Numbered from the stretch's first letter, positions 1-10,251 are shown. The stretch: DNA of 64,000 bases from an uncultured Verrucomicrobiota bacterium (GCA_903906135.1 CAIVJE010000123.1:33656-97655); one strand, 5' to 3'. Numbers and translations: made by a program. The notes: generated from the letters alone by a model not told the origin.

Positions 1-60
1 CCAGTGCCAAGCGGCGATCAGTACACAAATAAAACCGATGGCGGTAAGCGTGCGTTTCAT
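1..60 (-). CDS. ABC transporter permease, N-terminal fragment truncated by window edge
   Basis: Minus strand reads MKRTLTAIGFICVLIAAWHW; its ATG overlaps the stop of the upstream ATPase gene (ATGA overlap); third component expected after the binding protein and ATPase. Confidence 0.6.
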   Translation of the reverse strand, partial: MKRTLTAIGFICVLIAAWHW

Positions 61-863
61 GTTCCCGCCTCCTCTTGGCTTAAATGCCCCTTTAATGCGC
101 TCATGATATCCGTCGCATAAGCCGCTAGTGGCACGCTATTAATGTCGCGAGGCCTCGGCAGCTTAATCTGAAACTCTTCACGAATGCGGCCGGGATGAGA
201 GGAAAACAATAGCACGCGGTCCCCCAGACAGGCAGCCTCCCGAACATTGTGCGTTACAAAAACAATGGTCACTTTCCGCTGCAGCCAGATGCGTTGCAAA
301 TCACCATAGAGTTGCTCGCGAGTCAGAGCGTCGAGCGCAGCGAATGGTTCATCCATAAGCAAAACGCGTGGATTGGGCGCCAGCGCTCGGGCCAAAGCGA
401 CCCGCTGCTTCATGCCGCCCGACAACTCATGGATGTAGGCGTACATAAATTTTTCTAGACCGACGAGCTTAAGATAATATTCAGCAACTTCTCGGCGTTC
501 CGCAGAAGTGAGCCCTGGTTTATGTTTTAGGCCGAACATCACATTGCTTAATACATCGAGCCAAGGGAAGAGCGCTGACTCTTGAAACATCATCATGCGT
601 TCGCGACTCGGGGCGCGGATGGGCTGCCCGCCAGCCATCAGGGTGCCGGCACTCGGCATCTCTAATCCGGCGATCAGGTTGAGCAGAGTAGATTTACCGC
701 AACCACTCGGCCCAAGTAAACAGACGAACTCCCCGCTCGCCACCTGCAAGCTGACCCGATCCAGGGCCTGCACGCGACCATGCCCAGTCTCAAACCATTG
801 AGTGACCTGATCAATCGCCAGATGCGTCGGGGGCAAATCAGTGAATTCTGCGGGATTGCTCAT
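57..863 (-). CDS. ABC transporter ATP-binding protein (nitrate/sulfonate/taurine type)
   Basis: Walker A GPSGCGKST, signature LSGGMKQR, Walker B VLLMDEP. Confidence 0.93.
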   Translation of the reverse strand: MSNPAEFTDLPPTHLAIDQVTQWFETGHGRVQALDRVSLQVASGEFVCLLGPSGCGKSTLLNLIAGLEMPSAGTLMAGGQPIRAPSRERMMMFQESALFPWLDVLSNVMFGLKHKPGLTSAERREVAEYYLKLVGLEKFMYAYIHELSGGMKQRVALARALAPNPRVLLMDEPFAALDALTREQLYGDLQRIWLQRKVTIVFVTHNVREAACLGDRVLLFSSHPGRIREEFQIKLPRPRDINSVPLAAYATDIMSALKGHLSQEEAGT

Positions 864-1939
864 TGGGGAAAAGTGAAAAGCTGATCGAGGGGAATAGCAT
901 TACGCATAAACCCAGCCAGTTGAGCGTCAGCGACTAGGCTCTGCAATTGCTCAGCGGTTATCTGGTCCGTAAATTTCAGACGCCGCCAAGCACTCGCGAT
1001 AAGCTCCGCCGGTATCTCTCGCTTAGCTTCAGCACTGAGCCCAGCTCGAACGAGCCCTTGCGCCTCAGCCGGGTGAAGCTGCAACCAGTTGGTCAACTCA
1101 AGGTGCGCGCGACAGAACTTCTCAGCTATCAGCCGATGAGTTTTTAAAAATGCGACCCGGCCTACCAACAGGGTGGTAATGGCCTCAGATTGCTCCAACC
1201 ACACCTTGCCCCCAGCCTCTAGCTCAAGCCGAGAAACCCAAGGCTCTACCGTCCACACGGCATCAATTTTACCCTGCTGAAAGAGCGGCAATTGATCCGC
1301 ATTGGCAGTGGGAATTACGGCAACATCACCACCGGTTAAGGTAATCTTGAATCCTTGTCTTTTAAGCCAAACTCGAGCGGCCACATCTTGCGTATTGCCC
1401 AACTGCGGCGTGGCGATTCGCCGACCGCGAAAATCAGCCGCGCGCGTAATGCGCCCATCACTTGGAACCACCAGCGCCGCTCCACCAAGAGCCGCCCCCG
1501 CTAAGAGCCGAATTTCTTCGCCTTGCGAACGAACATAGGCGTTTAACGCCGGATTAGGCCCGACATAAGTGAGATCAATTGAGCCGGCGAAAATTGCCTC
1601 CATCGCGCTCGGACCCGCATTAAAGGCAAACCACTGCAAAACCACCTCTGGACCGAGGCGGGCCTCAAACCAGCCTTGCTGCATGCGCGTGGTATGACTC
1701 CCAATAATCGCCTGCGCGTGGGTCACATTGGGGAAATAGCCAATCCGGATTGTAATTTTCTCGGCCGGCGCTTGTGCACAATAAAAAATTGCGACCAGAC
1801 CAATTGCAAAATGGCGTAAGCCACGCGCCCATCGAGACCGCCGCCCAGCCCCCCTCGCCCATGGCTCCGATTGAACATGATTTGCCGGCAACTTAGCTGA
1901 TAATCTATTAAAATTCATATCACAGATAATTCCAGCCAT
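860..1939 (-). CDS. ABC transporter substrate-binding protein (SsuA/NrtA/TauA-like)
   Basis: IRIGYFPNVTHAQAIIG..., GSIDLTYVGPNPALNAY; overlaps the ATPase gene by 4 nt. Confidence 0.9.
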   Translation of the reverse strand: MAGIICDMNFNRLSAKLPANHVQSEPWARGAGRRSRWARGLRHFAIGLVAIFYCAQAPAEKITIRIGYFPNVTHAQAIIGSHTTRMQQGWFEARLGPEVVLQWFAFNAGPSAMEAIFAGSIDLTYVGPNPALNAYVRSQGEEIRLLAGAALGGAALVVPSDGRITRAADFRGRRIATPQLGNTQDVAARVWLKRQGFKITLTGGDVAVIPTANADQLPLFQQGKIDAVWTVEPWVSRLELEAGGKVWLEQSEAITTLLVGRVAFLKTHRLIAEKFCRAHLELTNWLQLHPAEAQGLVRAGLSAEAKREIPAELIASAWRRLKFTDQITAEQLQSLVADAQLAGFMRNAIPLDQLFTFPQ

Positions 1940-2495
1940 TGACGAATGCGGCTGACTGCTGGGCTCCGCCGGATGACCCGAGAAATAATTCTATCATTTT
2001 TGATCGCCCATTCCGGCTGACCGCAGCCCACCCACTACAATGGAGCGGACGAGCACTCTTGATTATCTTGCGAGTAATAGTTTCAGCCACCGCGGCCAGT
2101 GTGTAACGATCAAGAATTCCGGCAATCGTATTACGGGCATCAAGCATTACCATGCGTAAGCCACCTTGGGCCTCATCAGGGCAACTCCAGGGCGCGTAGG
2201 CGCTCTGACTCACACCGCCAATGGGAGCCAAAGGGCCTTCAATAAAATGCCCCCCTTGTCCGACTATAATTGTATCAGCTGATTTGCCTAAGCGATACCC
2301 ACCGCACTTGCCGCGGGCACTCTGCAGAAAGCCGCCCGGGCGAAGTTGCGACAAAATTTGCTGCAAAAACTTGATTGGGAACTTCTCGGCTCTGGCTAAT
2401 GCGGTCACAGGCCCCATGGGGCGCCCTACCTTGGCTGCAATACCGAGGCTAATCATGGAACGCAGGTCATATTCACCACGTTTCGAGAGTATCAT
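1920..2495 (-). CDS. Rrf2 family transcriptional regulator
   Basis: N-terminal MILSKRGEYDLRSMISL... FLQQILSQLRPGGFLQSARGKCGGYRL is typical of the Rrf2 wHTH; unusual C-terminal tail. Confidence 0.85.
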   Translation of the reverse strand: MILSKRGEYDLRSMISLGIAAKVGRPMGPVTALARAEKFPIKFLQQILSQLRPGGFLQSARGKCGGYRLGKSADTIIVGQGGHFIEGPLAPIGGVSQSAYAPWSCPDEAQGGLRMVMLDARNTIAGILDRYTLAAVAETITRKIIKSARPLHCSGWAAVSRNGRSKMIELFLGSSGGAQQSAAFVNGWNYL

Positions 2496-2512
2496 TTTAT
2501 CGGACTATCCTG

Positions 2513-2536
2513 AAGTACATTAGTAAAGTACATTAG
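2513..2536. promoter_or_regulatory. 11-bp direct repeat AAGTACATTAG x2 upstream of the Rrf2 gene (candidate operator)
   Basis: AAGTACATTAG at 2513-2523 and 2526-2536. Confidence 0.4.
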
Positions 2537-2584
2537 ATTAGTATGATTTAAACAAGCGTGTTTTCTTGATCGCCCAAACTGCCC

Positions 2585-3364
2585 TCACAGCGCCAGTCGC
2601 AATCCGTCATATGCTAGGTGGACCCTCGGGGGCAATTTGGCGCTCCACACGACGTGGCCAATCCGGTGCGTGAGATGAGTTAAATAACTAATCGGCGCGC
2701 CAATCTCTGCCGCGGCAGCACATGCTTCGGCAATATTCATATGGGTAGGATGAGGCTCAACGCGTAACCCATCGAGCACGACCACATCCGCCCCACGCGC
2801 CAAAGCCACGGCCGCCGGCGGCACCTGCTTGCAATCGTTGTAATAGACAAATTTCTTCCCCGAAGATTTTTCCTCAAAAATTAAGCCGAGGGTATTAATC
2901 CCGCCATGCGGCAGCCGAGTCGATCGGATCGTCCCTTGAGGCAACTCAAGCACGGCGGGCATCGCCTGCAGCTTAAAAGCTGCATAACCCGCCGACACCG
3001 GGCGGTCCGCGATCGCGTAGGGAAACACCGCTTGCGTGCGGCTCGCCCCCTCCTCGGTCGTGTAAACCGTCAACGCGCTCCCGCCGAGCAGATCACAGAA
3101 CCGCCGCAAATCGTCCATTCCGTTAATATGATCAGCGTGACCATGCGTCAGAATAAAAAAATCCACCCAGGAAATTTTTTCCCGCAAGCACTGGAGCCGA
3201 AACTCGGGCGCCGCATCAATCTGAATATGCAACCCATCCATCACGACATGCAGACTAGACCGCGTGCGCTGATCCCGCGGGTCAACCGACCGACACACCG
3301 CACAATCACACGCAATCATCGGCACCCCTTGCGATGTGCCCGTACCCATAAAAATTACTTCCAT
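2585..3364 (-). CDS. MBL-fold metallo-hydrolase (PhnP-like)
   Basis: MEVIFMGTGTSQGVP, LTHGHADH motif. Confidence 0.9.
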   Translation of the reverse strand: MEVIFMGTGTSQGVPMIACDCAVCRSVDPRDQRTRSSLHVVMDGLHIQIDAAPEFRLQCLREKISWVDFFILTHGHADHINGMDDLRRFCDLLGGSALTVYTTEEGASRTQAVFPYAIADRPVSAGYAAFKLQAMPAVLELPQGTIRSTRLPHGGINTLGLIFEEKSSGKKFVYYNDCKQVPPAAVALARGADVVVLDGLRVEPHPTHMNIAEACAAAAEIGAPISYLTHLTHRIGHVVWSAKLPPRVHLAYDGLRLAL

Positions 3365-3626
3365 ATGGACAGAGGAAATACCTGAATAAACCGAAACGAA
3401 AGATGAAAGACCAACGAGCCTCCTTGTAGCAATGACGCGGGGCAGTCGCGACAGGGTGATGAACGGCTGGATAGGAAACCTCCTACCTCACAGACTAACC
3501 AACACCCAGCGCGAAATAGAAAGGGGCGGCATGAATAAATCACCAAGACAAGAATGATTAATTAAACGCCAAATTTCTCTAGGGTCCGGCTAGACCCAAT
3601 GAGTTCTAGTGCTTGAAAGCTGAGAA

Positions 3627-5687
3627 TTATTGCCAAGCCGCGCTCGGTCGCAGCAGCTGCTGCAGCCGAGCTTCATCGATCATCGTCACCCCGAAAGCCG
3701 CGGCCTCAGCCAACTTTGCGCCACCACCTTCTCCCACGATCACATAATCAGTGCGCCGACTTACCTTGGCCTCAACCGTGCCGCCGGCCGCCATAATTAA
3801 CGCCGTGGCCTGCGCTCGCGTTAGCCGCTGGAGCGCCCCCGTCAGAACAAATTTTTTGCCCCGCAATAACTGGTCAGCCCCACCCGCCGCCGGTGGATTA
3901 TTCGGCCGAACGCCGAGGACTACTAAGTCGATAAGTAATGCTTGGTGATTGGGCTCACTGAAATATTCCTGAACCGCTTGAAGGCTAGCTTCGCCTAAAT
4001 CTCCTTTTTTTCCCCACGCCGCCGCGGTCTCCGCGTCGTGAAACACTCGCGCTAATGCCGCGAGTCCCCCGCTCTGCCGCGCCAAAGCTCGCGCGCCCAC
4101 TTCCCCCACTCCGGGAATGCCGAGCCCGTTGATAAACCGCCACAGTTCCGCTTGCTTACTTTGGGCGATGGCGCGGAGTACTCGCTCCGCAGTTTTGCCA
4201 TTGCCGGCGGGGAAATCTTCCCGCCGCAAGCGGTAAAGATCAGCCGCCGTTTTAACCCGCCCCGTACTCACTAATTGATCGATCAGCGCCGGCCCAAGAC
4301 CAGCAATATTGACGCCTGCGCGAGAGGCAAAATGCTCCAAGCGGCGCCGCACCTGCGCCGGACAATCGCGGTTAAGACAGCGTACCGCGGCCTGCTCCGG
4401 TGATTGCTGCAACTGGCCCTGGCAGGATGGACAGCTCACCGGAAAGATATAGGCGGGAACGCCCGCCGTGCGCCGACTGCGATTTACGCCGCTGATAGCC
4501 GGAATAATTTCTCCGGCTTTTTCGACGTACACATAATCACCCACCCGAATATCTCGCCGCGCAATTTCGTCCCGATTATACAGCGAAGCACGTCTCACGG
4601 TGACCCCACCAAGCGGCACCGGCTGCAACTCCCCCACGGGCGTCAACACCCCAGTGCGTCCGACTTGCAGGGTGATCGCCAGCAACTTGGTCTGGGCCCG
4701 CTCGGGGGTAAACTTGTAAGCTAGCGCCCAGCGCGGGGCCTGGTGGGTTACACCCATTTGCTTTTGCAGAAGGCCTTCATCCAGCTTCACCACGGCGCCA
4801 TCCGTGGGAAAGAGATAATTTTCCCGCTCTCGACCAACGGCTTGTACGGCCGCCCACAGCGCATCGGCTCCCTGGACCACTCGCGGATTTTCAACCGTCG
4901 GCAAGCCCCACGCACGCAGCTGCTGCAGCCAATTTTGCTGCGAAACAGGCCGGAGCGCGGCGGGTTGACAGTCCCCGTAACCATAAAAAACCATCGTTAA
5001 TTTCCGCGCGACTACAGTGCTGGCATCCAACTGCTGCAGCGTGCCCGCCGCCAAATTACGCGGATGACTAAAAGGCGGCTCACCGGCCTTGCGCCGCGCC
5101 TGATTAATTCGCGCAAACTCCGCGAGTCCTAGATAAATTTCTCCCCGGACTTCCAGCACGGCCGGAATCCCTGGCGCGCTCCCCGTCGGCGCCGCTCCGC
5201 GCAACATTTTCGGCAGCGTCGTAGTGGCGAGCACATTCGCCGTGACGTCATCCCCCACTTCGCCGTCACCGCGCGTCACCGCCCGAACGAGTCGGCCGTT
5301 TTCGTAAGTCACACTAAGCGCCAAACCATCGTACTTGGGCTCTACTACATAAATTAAATTCTGCCGCCCCAACTGCCGCCTGATCCGCTCATCGAAGGAA
5401 CGTAATTCTAGCTCCGAGTAACTTTTAGCTAGGCTCAACATCCGCTCACGATGGCGATAAACCGGCCGCAGCCCCGTCCGATCATCGACCCCCAACCCAT
5501 CGCTGGGCGCGGTACTCAGCGCAGGGTAACGGCCCTCCCACTCCGTTAGCTCACGCTTCAGCTGATCATAAGCGGCGTCACTGATAACCGGCGCGGCGTG
5601 TTTAAAATAAAGCTCATCATGATGGGCCACTTCCGCCCGCAGCGCAGCGATGCGCTCGCGTACTTCCGCCAGTGGCAACGACGCCAT
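3627..5687 (-). CDS. ligA: NAD-dependent DNA ligase LigA (ORF opens to 5825; start likely at MASLPLAEV)
   Basis: VEPKYDGLALSV active site, Cys4 zinc finger CPSC...CLNRDCPAQ, HhH region, C-terminal BRCT. Confidence 0.95.
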   Translation of the reverse strand: MASLPLAEVRERIAALRAEVAHHDELYFKHAAPVISDAAYDQLKRELTEWEGRYPALSTAPSDGLGVDDRTGLRPVYRHRERMLSLAKSYSELELRSFDERIRRQLGRQNLIYVVEPKYDGLALSVTYENGRLVRAVTRGDGEVGDDVTANVLATTTLPKMLRGAAPTGSAPGIPAVLEVRGEIYLGLAEFARINQARRKAGEPPFSHPRNLAAGTLQQLDASTVVARKLTMVFYGYGDCQPAALRPVSQQNWLQQLRAWGLPTVENPRVVQGADALWAAVQAVGRERENYLFPTDGAVVKLDEGLLQKQMGVTHQAPRWALAYKFTPERAQTKLLAITLQVGRTGVLTPVGELQPVPLGGVTVRRASLYNRDEIARRDIRVGDYVYVEKAGEIIPAISGVNRSRRTAGVPAYIFPVSCPSCQGQLQQSPEQAAVRCLNRDCPAQVRRRLEHFASRAGVNIAGLGPALIDQLVSTGRVKTAADLYRLRREDFPAGNGKTAERVLRAIAQSKQAELWRFINGLGIPGVGEVGARALARQSGGLAALARVFHDAETAAAWGKKGDLGEASLQAVQEYFSEPNHQALLIDLVVLGVRPNNPPAAGGADQLLRGKKFVLTGALQRLTRAQATALIMAAGGTVEAKVSRRTDYVIVGEGGGAKLAEAAAFGVTMIDEARLQQLLRPSAAWQ

Positions 5688-5939
5688 CTCGGTGGCCGTC
5701 GCCACCTCGGCCGCATAATTGACCGAGCCGCCCCCAACTACCGATTGATATGAAAATCCAATGATAAAAAACCAACGGCGCGCCCCAATCAGGCGAGGCA
5801 GCAATACGGTATCAGGTGTGGCCATATTATTTTCTCCAATTAGCCCTGGCCCGGGCGGTTGCTATTTACACTGCCACCTACGAAAACCCCCGCGGCGACG
5901 GCGTCAAGCTCGCGCACTCCCCCTCGGCGACCGCTGATT

Positions 5940-6791
5940 TCAGATGCGGTAGAAAAACTCCGCGTTACTCACGTACAATTTGCGCAACTCCTGGGCTGAG
6001 CTACCCGCCAGCGCTGCATCCAGGGTACTAACCCAGCGCGGATAAGTGGTCGCTTGGGTTGAAACGGGCCAATCACCACCGAAAATGATGCGCTCAAAAC
6101 CAAAACAATTAACGACATGATCAATATAGGGCTGTAACTGGGTCGCCGCCCACTGCGTGTGATCTGCTTCCGTGACCAGCCCAGATAACTTGCACCATAC
6201 ATTGGGCAACGCGGCCAACTCGCGCATTTCCGCCCGCCAAGGATCTAGTTGGCCGGTTTTGATGTCTGGCTTGGCAATATGATCCATAATAAATTTCACG
6301 TTAGGACACTGGCGAACCAACTGCAGCGTATTCGCCAACTGGGTGTGATTAATACACAGATCAAAACTGAGTCCATACCGCGGCAGCAATTGTACCCCGC
6401 GAATAAATTCTGGCCGCAGACAAAAAGCGGGGTCGGCCTCGAATTGAATAATCCGGCGGATGCCTTTGACCAAGGAATTCGCTGCTAACGGCGCAAGCTC
6501 AGCCGCAGCGGCCTCGCCCAGCTCAAGTGGAGCCCATGCCACGATACCCCGCAAACGCGGCTCGCTCTGGGCTAATTCGGTCACCCACGCGGCCTCCGCT
6601 GAGGCCTGCGTCGGATCGCATTCGCATTGCACGAAGACCATTTTAGCTACCGCCACCGCCCCGCACGCCGTCCGATAATCAGCGAGCGAATGATTCCGAT
6701 TCAAAGCGGGCACGCTGCTTAGCCACGGATAGCGCAGCCGCTGAAGGTCCCAAACATGCAAATGCGTATCGATGATCGGATAATTTGGCAT
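5940..6791 (-). CDS. amidohydrolase family protein (fuconolactonase-like)
   Basis: IIDTHLHVWDLQRLRYPWL, FIMDHIAKPDI, IIFGGDWPVS. Confidence 0.85.
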   Translation of the reverse strand: MPNYPIIDTHLHVWDLQRLRYPWLSSVPALNRNHSLADYRTACGAVAVAKMVFVQCECDPTQASAEAAWVTELAQSEPRLRGIVAWAPLELGEAAAAELAPLAANSLVKGIRRIIQFEADPAFCLRPEFIRGVQLLPRYGLSFDLCINHTQLANTLQLVRQCPNVKFIMDHIAKPDIKTGQLDPWRAEMRELAALPNVWCKLSGLVTEADHTQWAATQLQPYIDHVVNCFGFERIIFGGDWPVSTQATTYPRWVSTLDAALAGSSAQELRKLYVSNAEFFYRI

Positions 6792-6817
6792 GAGATGAAA
6801 TGCTGAAGCTTCCGCTA

Positions 6818-7774
6818 TTAATTAACGCAATTTTTCAAAGGTTCACCCCGCCAGCAACGCACGACTTCCTCCGCCGCCAATTGCTGGAGACGGGGAATAC
6901 TACTCTCGCTATACCAAGCGACGTGCGAAGTGAGCAAAGCCCGCGGAGCCGTGCGGATCGGATGATCAGAGGGCAATGGCTCTACTTCGTAAACATCCAG
7001 ACCCGCTCCAGCAATCGTCCCCGCCTGCAAGGCGGCCGCCAAGGCCATGGTATCAATCAGCGAACCGCGCGCTGTATTCACGACGATCGCGGTAGCCGCC
7101 ATCGTATTGAGCCGGGCCGCATTAACGAAATGACGAGTCTCGGGAGTCAGCGGCAAATGCAGCGAGAGAATGCCAGCCCGGCTAAATAATTCTGCAATCC
7201 CCACCGACTCCACGCCCTCAGCGGCCATCGCCTCAGCTGATACATAGGGATCATAAGCAATGCGGGGACCACCAAACCCCGCCATCATGCGATGAGCCGT
7301 GCGCGCAATTCGCCCGAAACCGGCAGTGGCAAAAGTCGTCGTGCGCAAAGCGGGCATCGGCCGATCCGGCGTGATTTTCCAAGTGCCACTCCGCAAACGT
7401 GCATCGATCGGAGCCACTTGTCGCGCCAAGGCGAGCGCCAAGGCCACCGCATGCTCCGCCACTTCATGCACCCCGTAATCTGGAACATTACAAACGGCGA
7501 TGCCCTTTGCGCGCGCTGCCACCAGATCAACATTATCGACCCCGATCCCGTAACGTACGATCACGCGACAGCGATCCAATCGCGCGATCACCGCGCTCGT
7601 AACTGGCGCCCATTGCACCAGAAGAGCATCAGCGCCCCGCGCGGCCACCATGACCTGCTCCGGTGTTTTACATTGAGCCACCGTCAAATTAAGCTCGGCC
7701 TGAGCAAATACGGCCTCTTCCTGCTGCAGATTGGGGAAACCGTGATCAGTGATCACTACGCGAAATTGATTCAT
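6818..7774 (-). CDS. D-isomer specific 2-hydroxyacid dehydrogenase / C-terminal-binding-protein-like
   Basis: RYGIGVDNVDL, catalytic-domain motifs, VVNTARGSLID. Confidence 0.88.
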   Translation of the reverse strand: MNQFRVVITDHGFPNLQQEEAVFAQAELNLTVAQCKTPEQVMVAARGADALLVQWAPVTSAVIARLDRCRVIVRYGIGVDNVDLVAARAKGIAVCNVPDYGVHEVAEHAVALALALARQVAPIDARLRSGTWKITPDRPMPALRTTTFATAGFGRIARTAHRMMAGFGGPRIAYDPYVSAEAMAAEGVESVGIAELFSRAGILSLHLPLTPETRHFVNAARLNTMAATAIVVNTARGSLIDTMALAAALQAGTIAGAGLDVYEVEPLPSDHPIRTAPRALLTSHVAWYSESSIPRLQQLAAEEVVRCWRGEPLKNCVN

Positions 7775-7798
7775 AAATATGCTAATTAGAGAGGGGGA

Positions 7799-8629
7799 TC
7801 AGTGCGATCCCGCGATTTTAGTATTCTGCCCCAACCCTTCAGGTCCTAGGCCATTGTAGCCGCCATCAACCGGTAAATCGGAGCCGGTAATAAAAGAGGC
7901 ATCATCGCTCAGCAAGAAAAGCACTGGTCCCGCGATTTCTATCGGTAAGCCCATGCGACGCAGCATATGAAATTGCCCCCAAATGGGATCATAAGTCGCC
8001 CGATCACCGCCCGCAGCTTTGTCGACCTCCCGCGTCCAAATCCAACCAGGACTAACGCTGTTCACGCGAATTTTGTGCGGCGCAAGATCCAGGGCCGCAC
8101 AACGCGTGAGCTGGGTGACCGCACCTTTAGCTGCATTATAAGTCCAACGATTCGGTTGGGCGATTTTAGCAGAAATACTAGAAACATTAACAATCGCCCC
8201 GCCCCCCACCCGCTTCATTGGCTCCGCGACTAACTGTATGAGTCGCGCAAACGCGACTGGCCCGACACTCAAACTCCGCAGAAAATCCTCGCGCGTCGCG
8301 TCGAGCCCTTTCGCGATAAAAGAAAATGCATTATTCACGAGATAATCCAAACGCCCATGCCGCGCGAGCGCTGCCGCCACCAACTCATCACAAAAAGCCT
8401 CGCTGGCTAAATCACCTGTCACCACGAAAGGTGTGAAGCCAGCAGCCGCAAAGGCGTGCTCACCTTCGGCCCCATCCGCCGGCAATCCACTCACGACGAC
8501 CTGCGCCCCTTCGCGTAATAATTCGAGCGCGATCGCATAGCCAATCCCGTTAGTCCCGCCCGTCACGAGGGCCACTTTGCCTTGAAAACGTCCCACAAGC
8601 GGGCGGCGAGAGTGCGTTGTTGTTATCAT
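7799..8629 (-). CDS. SDR family NAD(P)-dependent oxidoreductase
   Basis: TGGTNGIG, NVSSISA, YNAAKGA motifs. Confidence 0.92.
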   Translation of the reverse strand: MITTTHSRRPLVGRFQGKVALVTGGTNGIGYAIALELLREGAQVVVSGLPADGAEGEHAFAAAGFTPFVVTGDLASEAFCDELVAAALARHGRLDYLVNNAFSFIAKGLDATREDFLRSLSVGPVAFARLIQLVAEPMKRVGGGAIVNVSSISAKIAQPNRWTYNAAKGAVTQLTRCAALDLAPHKIRVNSVSPGWIWTREVDKAAGGDRATYDPIWGQFHMLRRMGLPIEIAGPVLFLLSDDASFITGSDLPVDGGYNGLGPEGLGQNTKIAGSH

Positions 8630-8640
8630 AAATCAGCAGA

Positions 8641-9660
8641 TTAATTTGGGCAGAGAACGGCTTTAAGATCAGTGCCTTGGGCCGCCAACATGCGGCGAAA
8701 AGCGACCGCCCCTTCCTCGAGCGGAAAGGATTGCACCCAGGACAAGGCATCGACTCGACCTGTAGCCATTAAATCTAGCGCTTGGCTTAACTCATCCAAC
8801 TTGGCCGCATAGGTACCAAACACCTGTTTCTCCGGCAAGGTGATCGCGTAGGAATCGAGCGTCAGCTCATTCGCGTGCAGGCCAATCCACACTGCGGCGC
8901 CACCGGGACGAAGGGCTTCGAGCGAAACTTGCTTGGTGACCGCCGCCCCGACGGCATCAACCGTAAGATCCGCCCCCTCGCCCCCCGTTATCTCTGCGAT
9001 AACTTGCGCCACATTTTCTACACGAGAATTAATCACCCGCGAAGCGCCGAGGCGTGTGGCTACAGCCAACCGTTCCGGACTTAAATCAGCCACAATCACG
9101 CGCGCCCCACGCGTCACCTGCAAAGCTTGCTGGCAAAATAAGCCGATCGGACCCGCGCCAATCACCAAGACCGTCTCGGCCGGGAGGTGTTGTGTGAGGC
9201 GCGCAACGTGTAAGCCGTTTGCCAACGGCTCCGCCAAAGCCGCCGCCGCCGCGGGCACTTGCTCTGGCCAAGGAATTAAACAACGCGCCGGCACATTAAC
9301 CTGTTCAGCAAAAGCGCCGGGGCGGTGCATGCCAAAAACTTGGCGTTGTGCACATAAGTGGGTATCACCGCGGTGGCAGCGCACGCAATGTCCACAGGGC
9401 ACCAGCGAATTACTGACGACCCGCGCGCCCACCTTCCAGTCACGCACCGCCGGCCCTACTGTTTCAATTATTCCGCAAAACTCGTGCCCCATCACCAACG
9501 GTGGCGGCCGCCGCGGGCTGCGGTTCTTGAAAGATTCCAGCTCACTCCCGCAAATACCGCACGCCGCGACGCGCAGCCGAACTTCATCCGGACGAAGGGG
9601 AGCTGGGTCGCAATCAGCGATCTCTAATTGATCAAAAGCCGGATAACGCAGTACACGCAT
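8641..9660 (-). CDS. zinc-dependent alcohol dehydrogenase (MDR family)
   Basis: GHEFCGII zinc site, CGHCVRCHRGDTHLC structural zinc, GAGPIG Rossmann motif. Confidence 0.92.
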   Translation of the reverse strand: MRVLRYPAFDQLEIADCDPAPLRPDEVRLRVAACGICGSELESFKNRSPRRPPPLVMGHEFCGIIETVGPAVRDWKVGARVVSNSLVPCGHCVRCHRGDTHLCAQRQVFGMHRPGAFAEQVNVPARCLIPWPEQVPAAAAALAEPLANGLHVARLTQHLPAETVLVIGAGPIGLFCQQALQVTRGARVIVADLSPERLAVATRLGASRVINSRVENVAQVIAEITGGEGADLTVDAVGAAVTKQVSLEALRPGGAAVWIGLHANELTLDSYAITLPEKQVFGTYAAKLDELSQALDLMATGRVDALSWVQSFPLEEGAVAFRRMLAAQGTDLKAVLCPN

Positions 9661-9825
9661 AAGACTTGCTCTGGGTGCCAGACGCCGATGAGCAGCGCAA
9701 GGGTGGACGTGATGAAAATTCAGTCGTGGCTACCCCGCGGCGCACTCGCCACCCCGCATCGACCGCCGCATATTTTTATATTCCCTGTTGCCGAGGTTCC
9801 AAACAGATTAGCTGCAATATTTATT

Positions 9826-10239
9826 ATGAAAAAACTTTTATGCCTACTGGCTGGCTTGCTGTGCTGGCCTCTCGCCTACGGGGCACCCGAGAAAGCCAAC
9901 ACCGTCCTGATTCACCCCGGCGAAACCATCTACGTGCGCTTCACCCAGCTGGGTAAAAAAATTAAATTGGCCCAAGTTTCCCAGACCCTAGATCCCGAAG
10001 CCCAAGTTATTCTCACCCTTGATCCCACTGATCCGACGAAGAAAAAACTCTTCCTCAACCTAAAAGTAGAAAACAAATTTTCGCAGGACCTCATTTACAA
10101 AGCACAGCTGAGATTGCTGACCGAAAATCGAAAAATAATGGCTCCCGTTTATCCCGTCGTGGCGGGCAAGATATCGCTGGTGACCTTCCCGCCCCGCGTG
10201 GAAGAAATCGCGATCTTTGGCTACGAACTGGAACGTTAA
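9826..10239 (+). CDS. hypothetical secreted protein
   Basis: Signal peptide MKKLLCLLAGLLCWPLAYGA; ORF open from 9628 but ATG at 9826 fits best. Confidence 0.65.
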   Translation: MKKLLCLLAGLLCWPLAYGAPEKANTVLIHPGETIYVRFTQLGKKIKLAQVSQTLDPEAQVILTLDPTDPTKKKLFLNLKVENKFSQDLIYKAQLRLLTENRKIMAPVYPVVAGKISLVTFPPRVEEIAIFGYELER

Positions 10240-10251
10240 ACCCTCCGATCG

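Noticed and set aside
3365-3626. 63-aa ORF (3355-3546 minus) or ncRNA between ligA and the MBL hydrolase
   Set aside because: No conserved motif, signal or RBS; no convincing structure found by eye.
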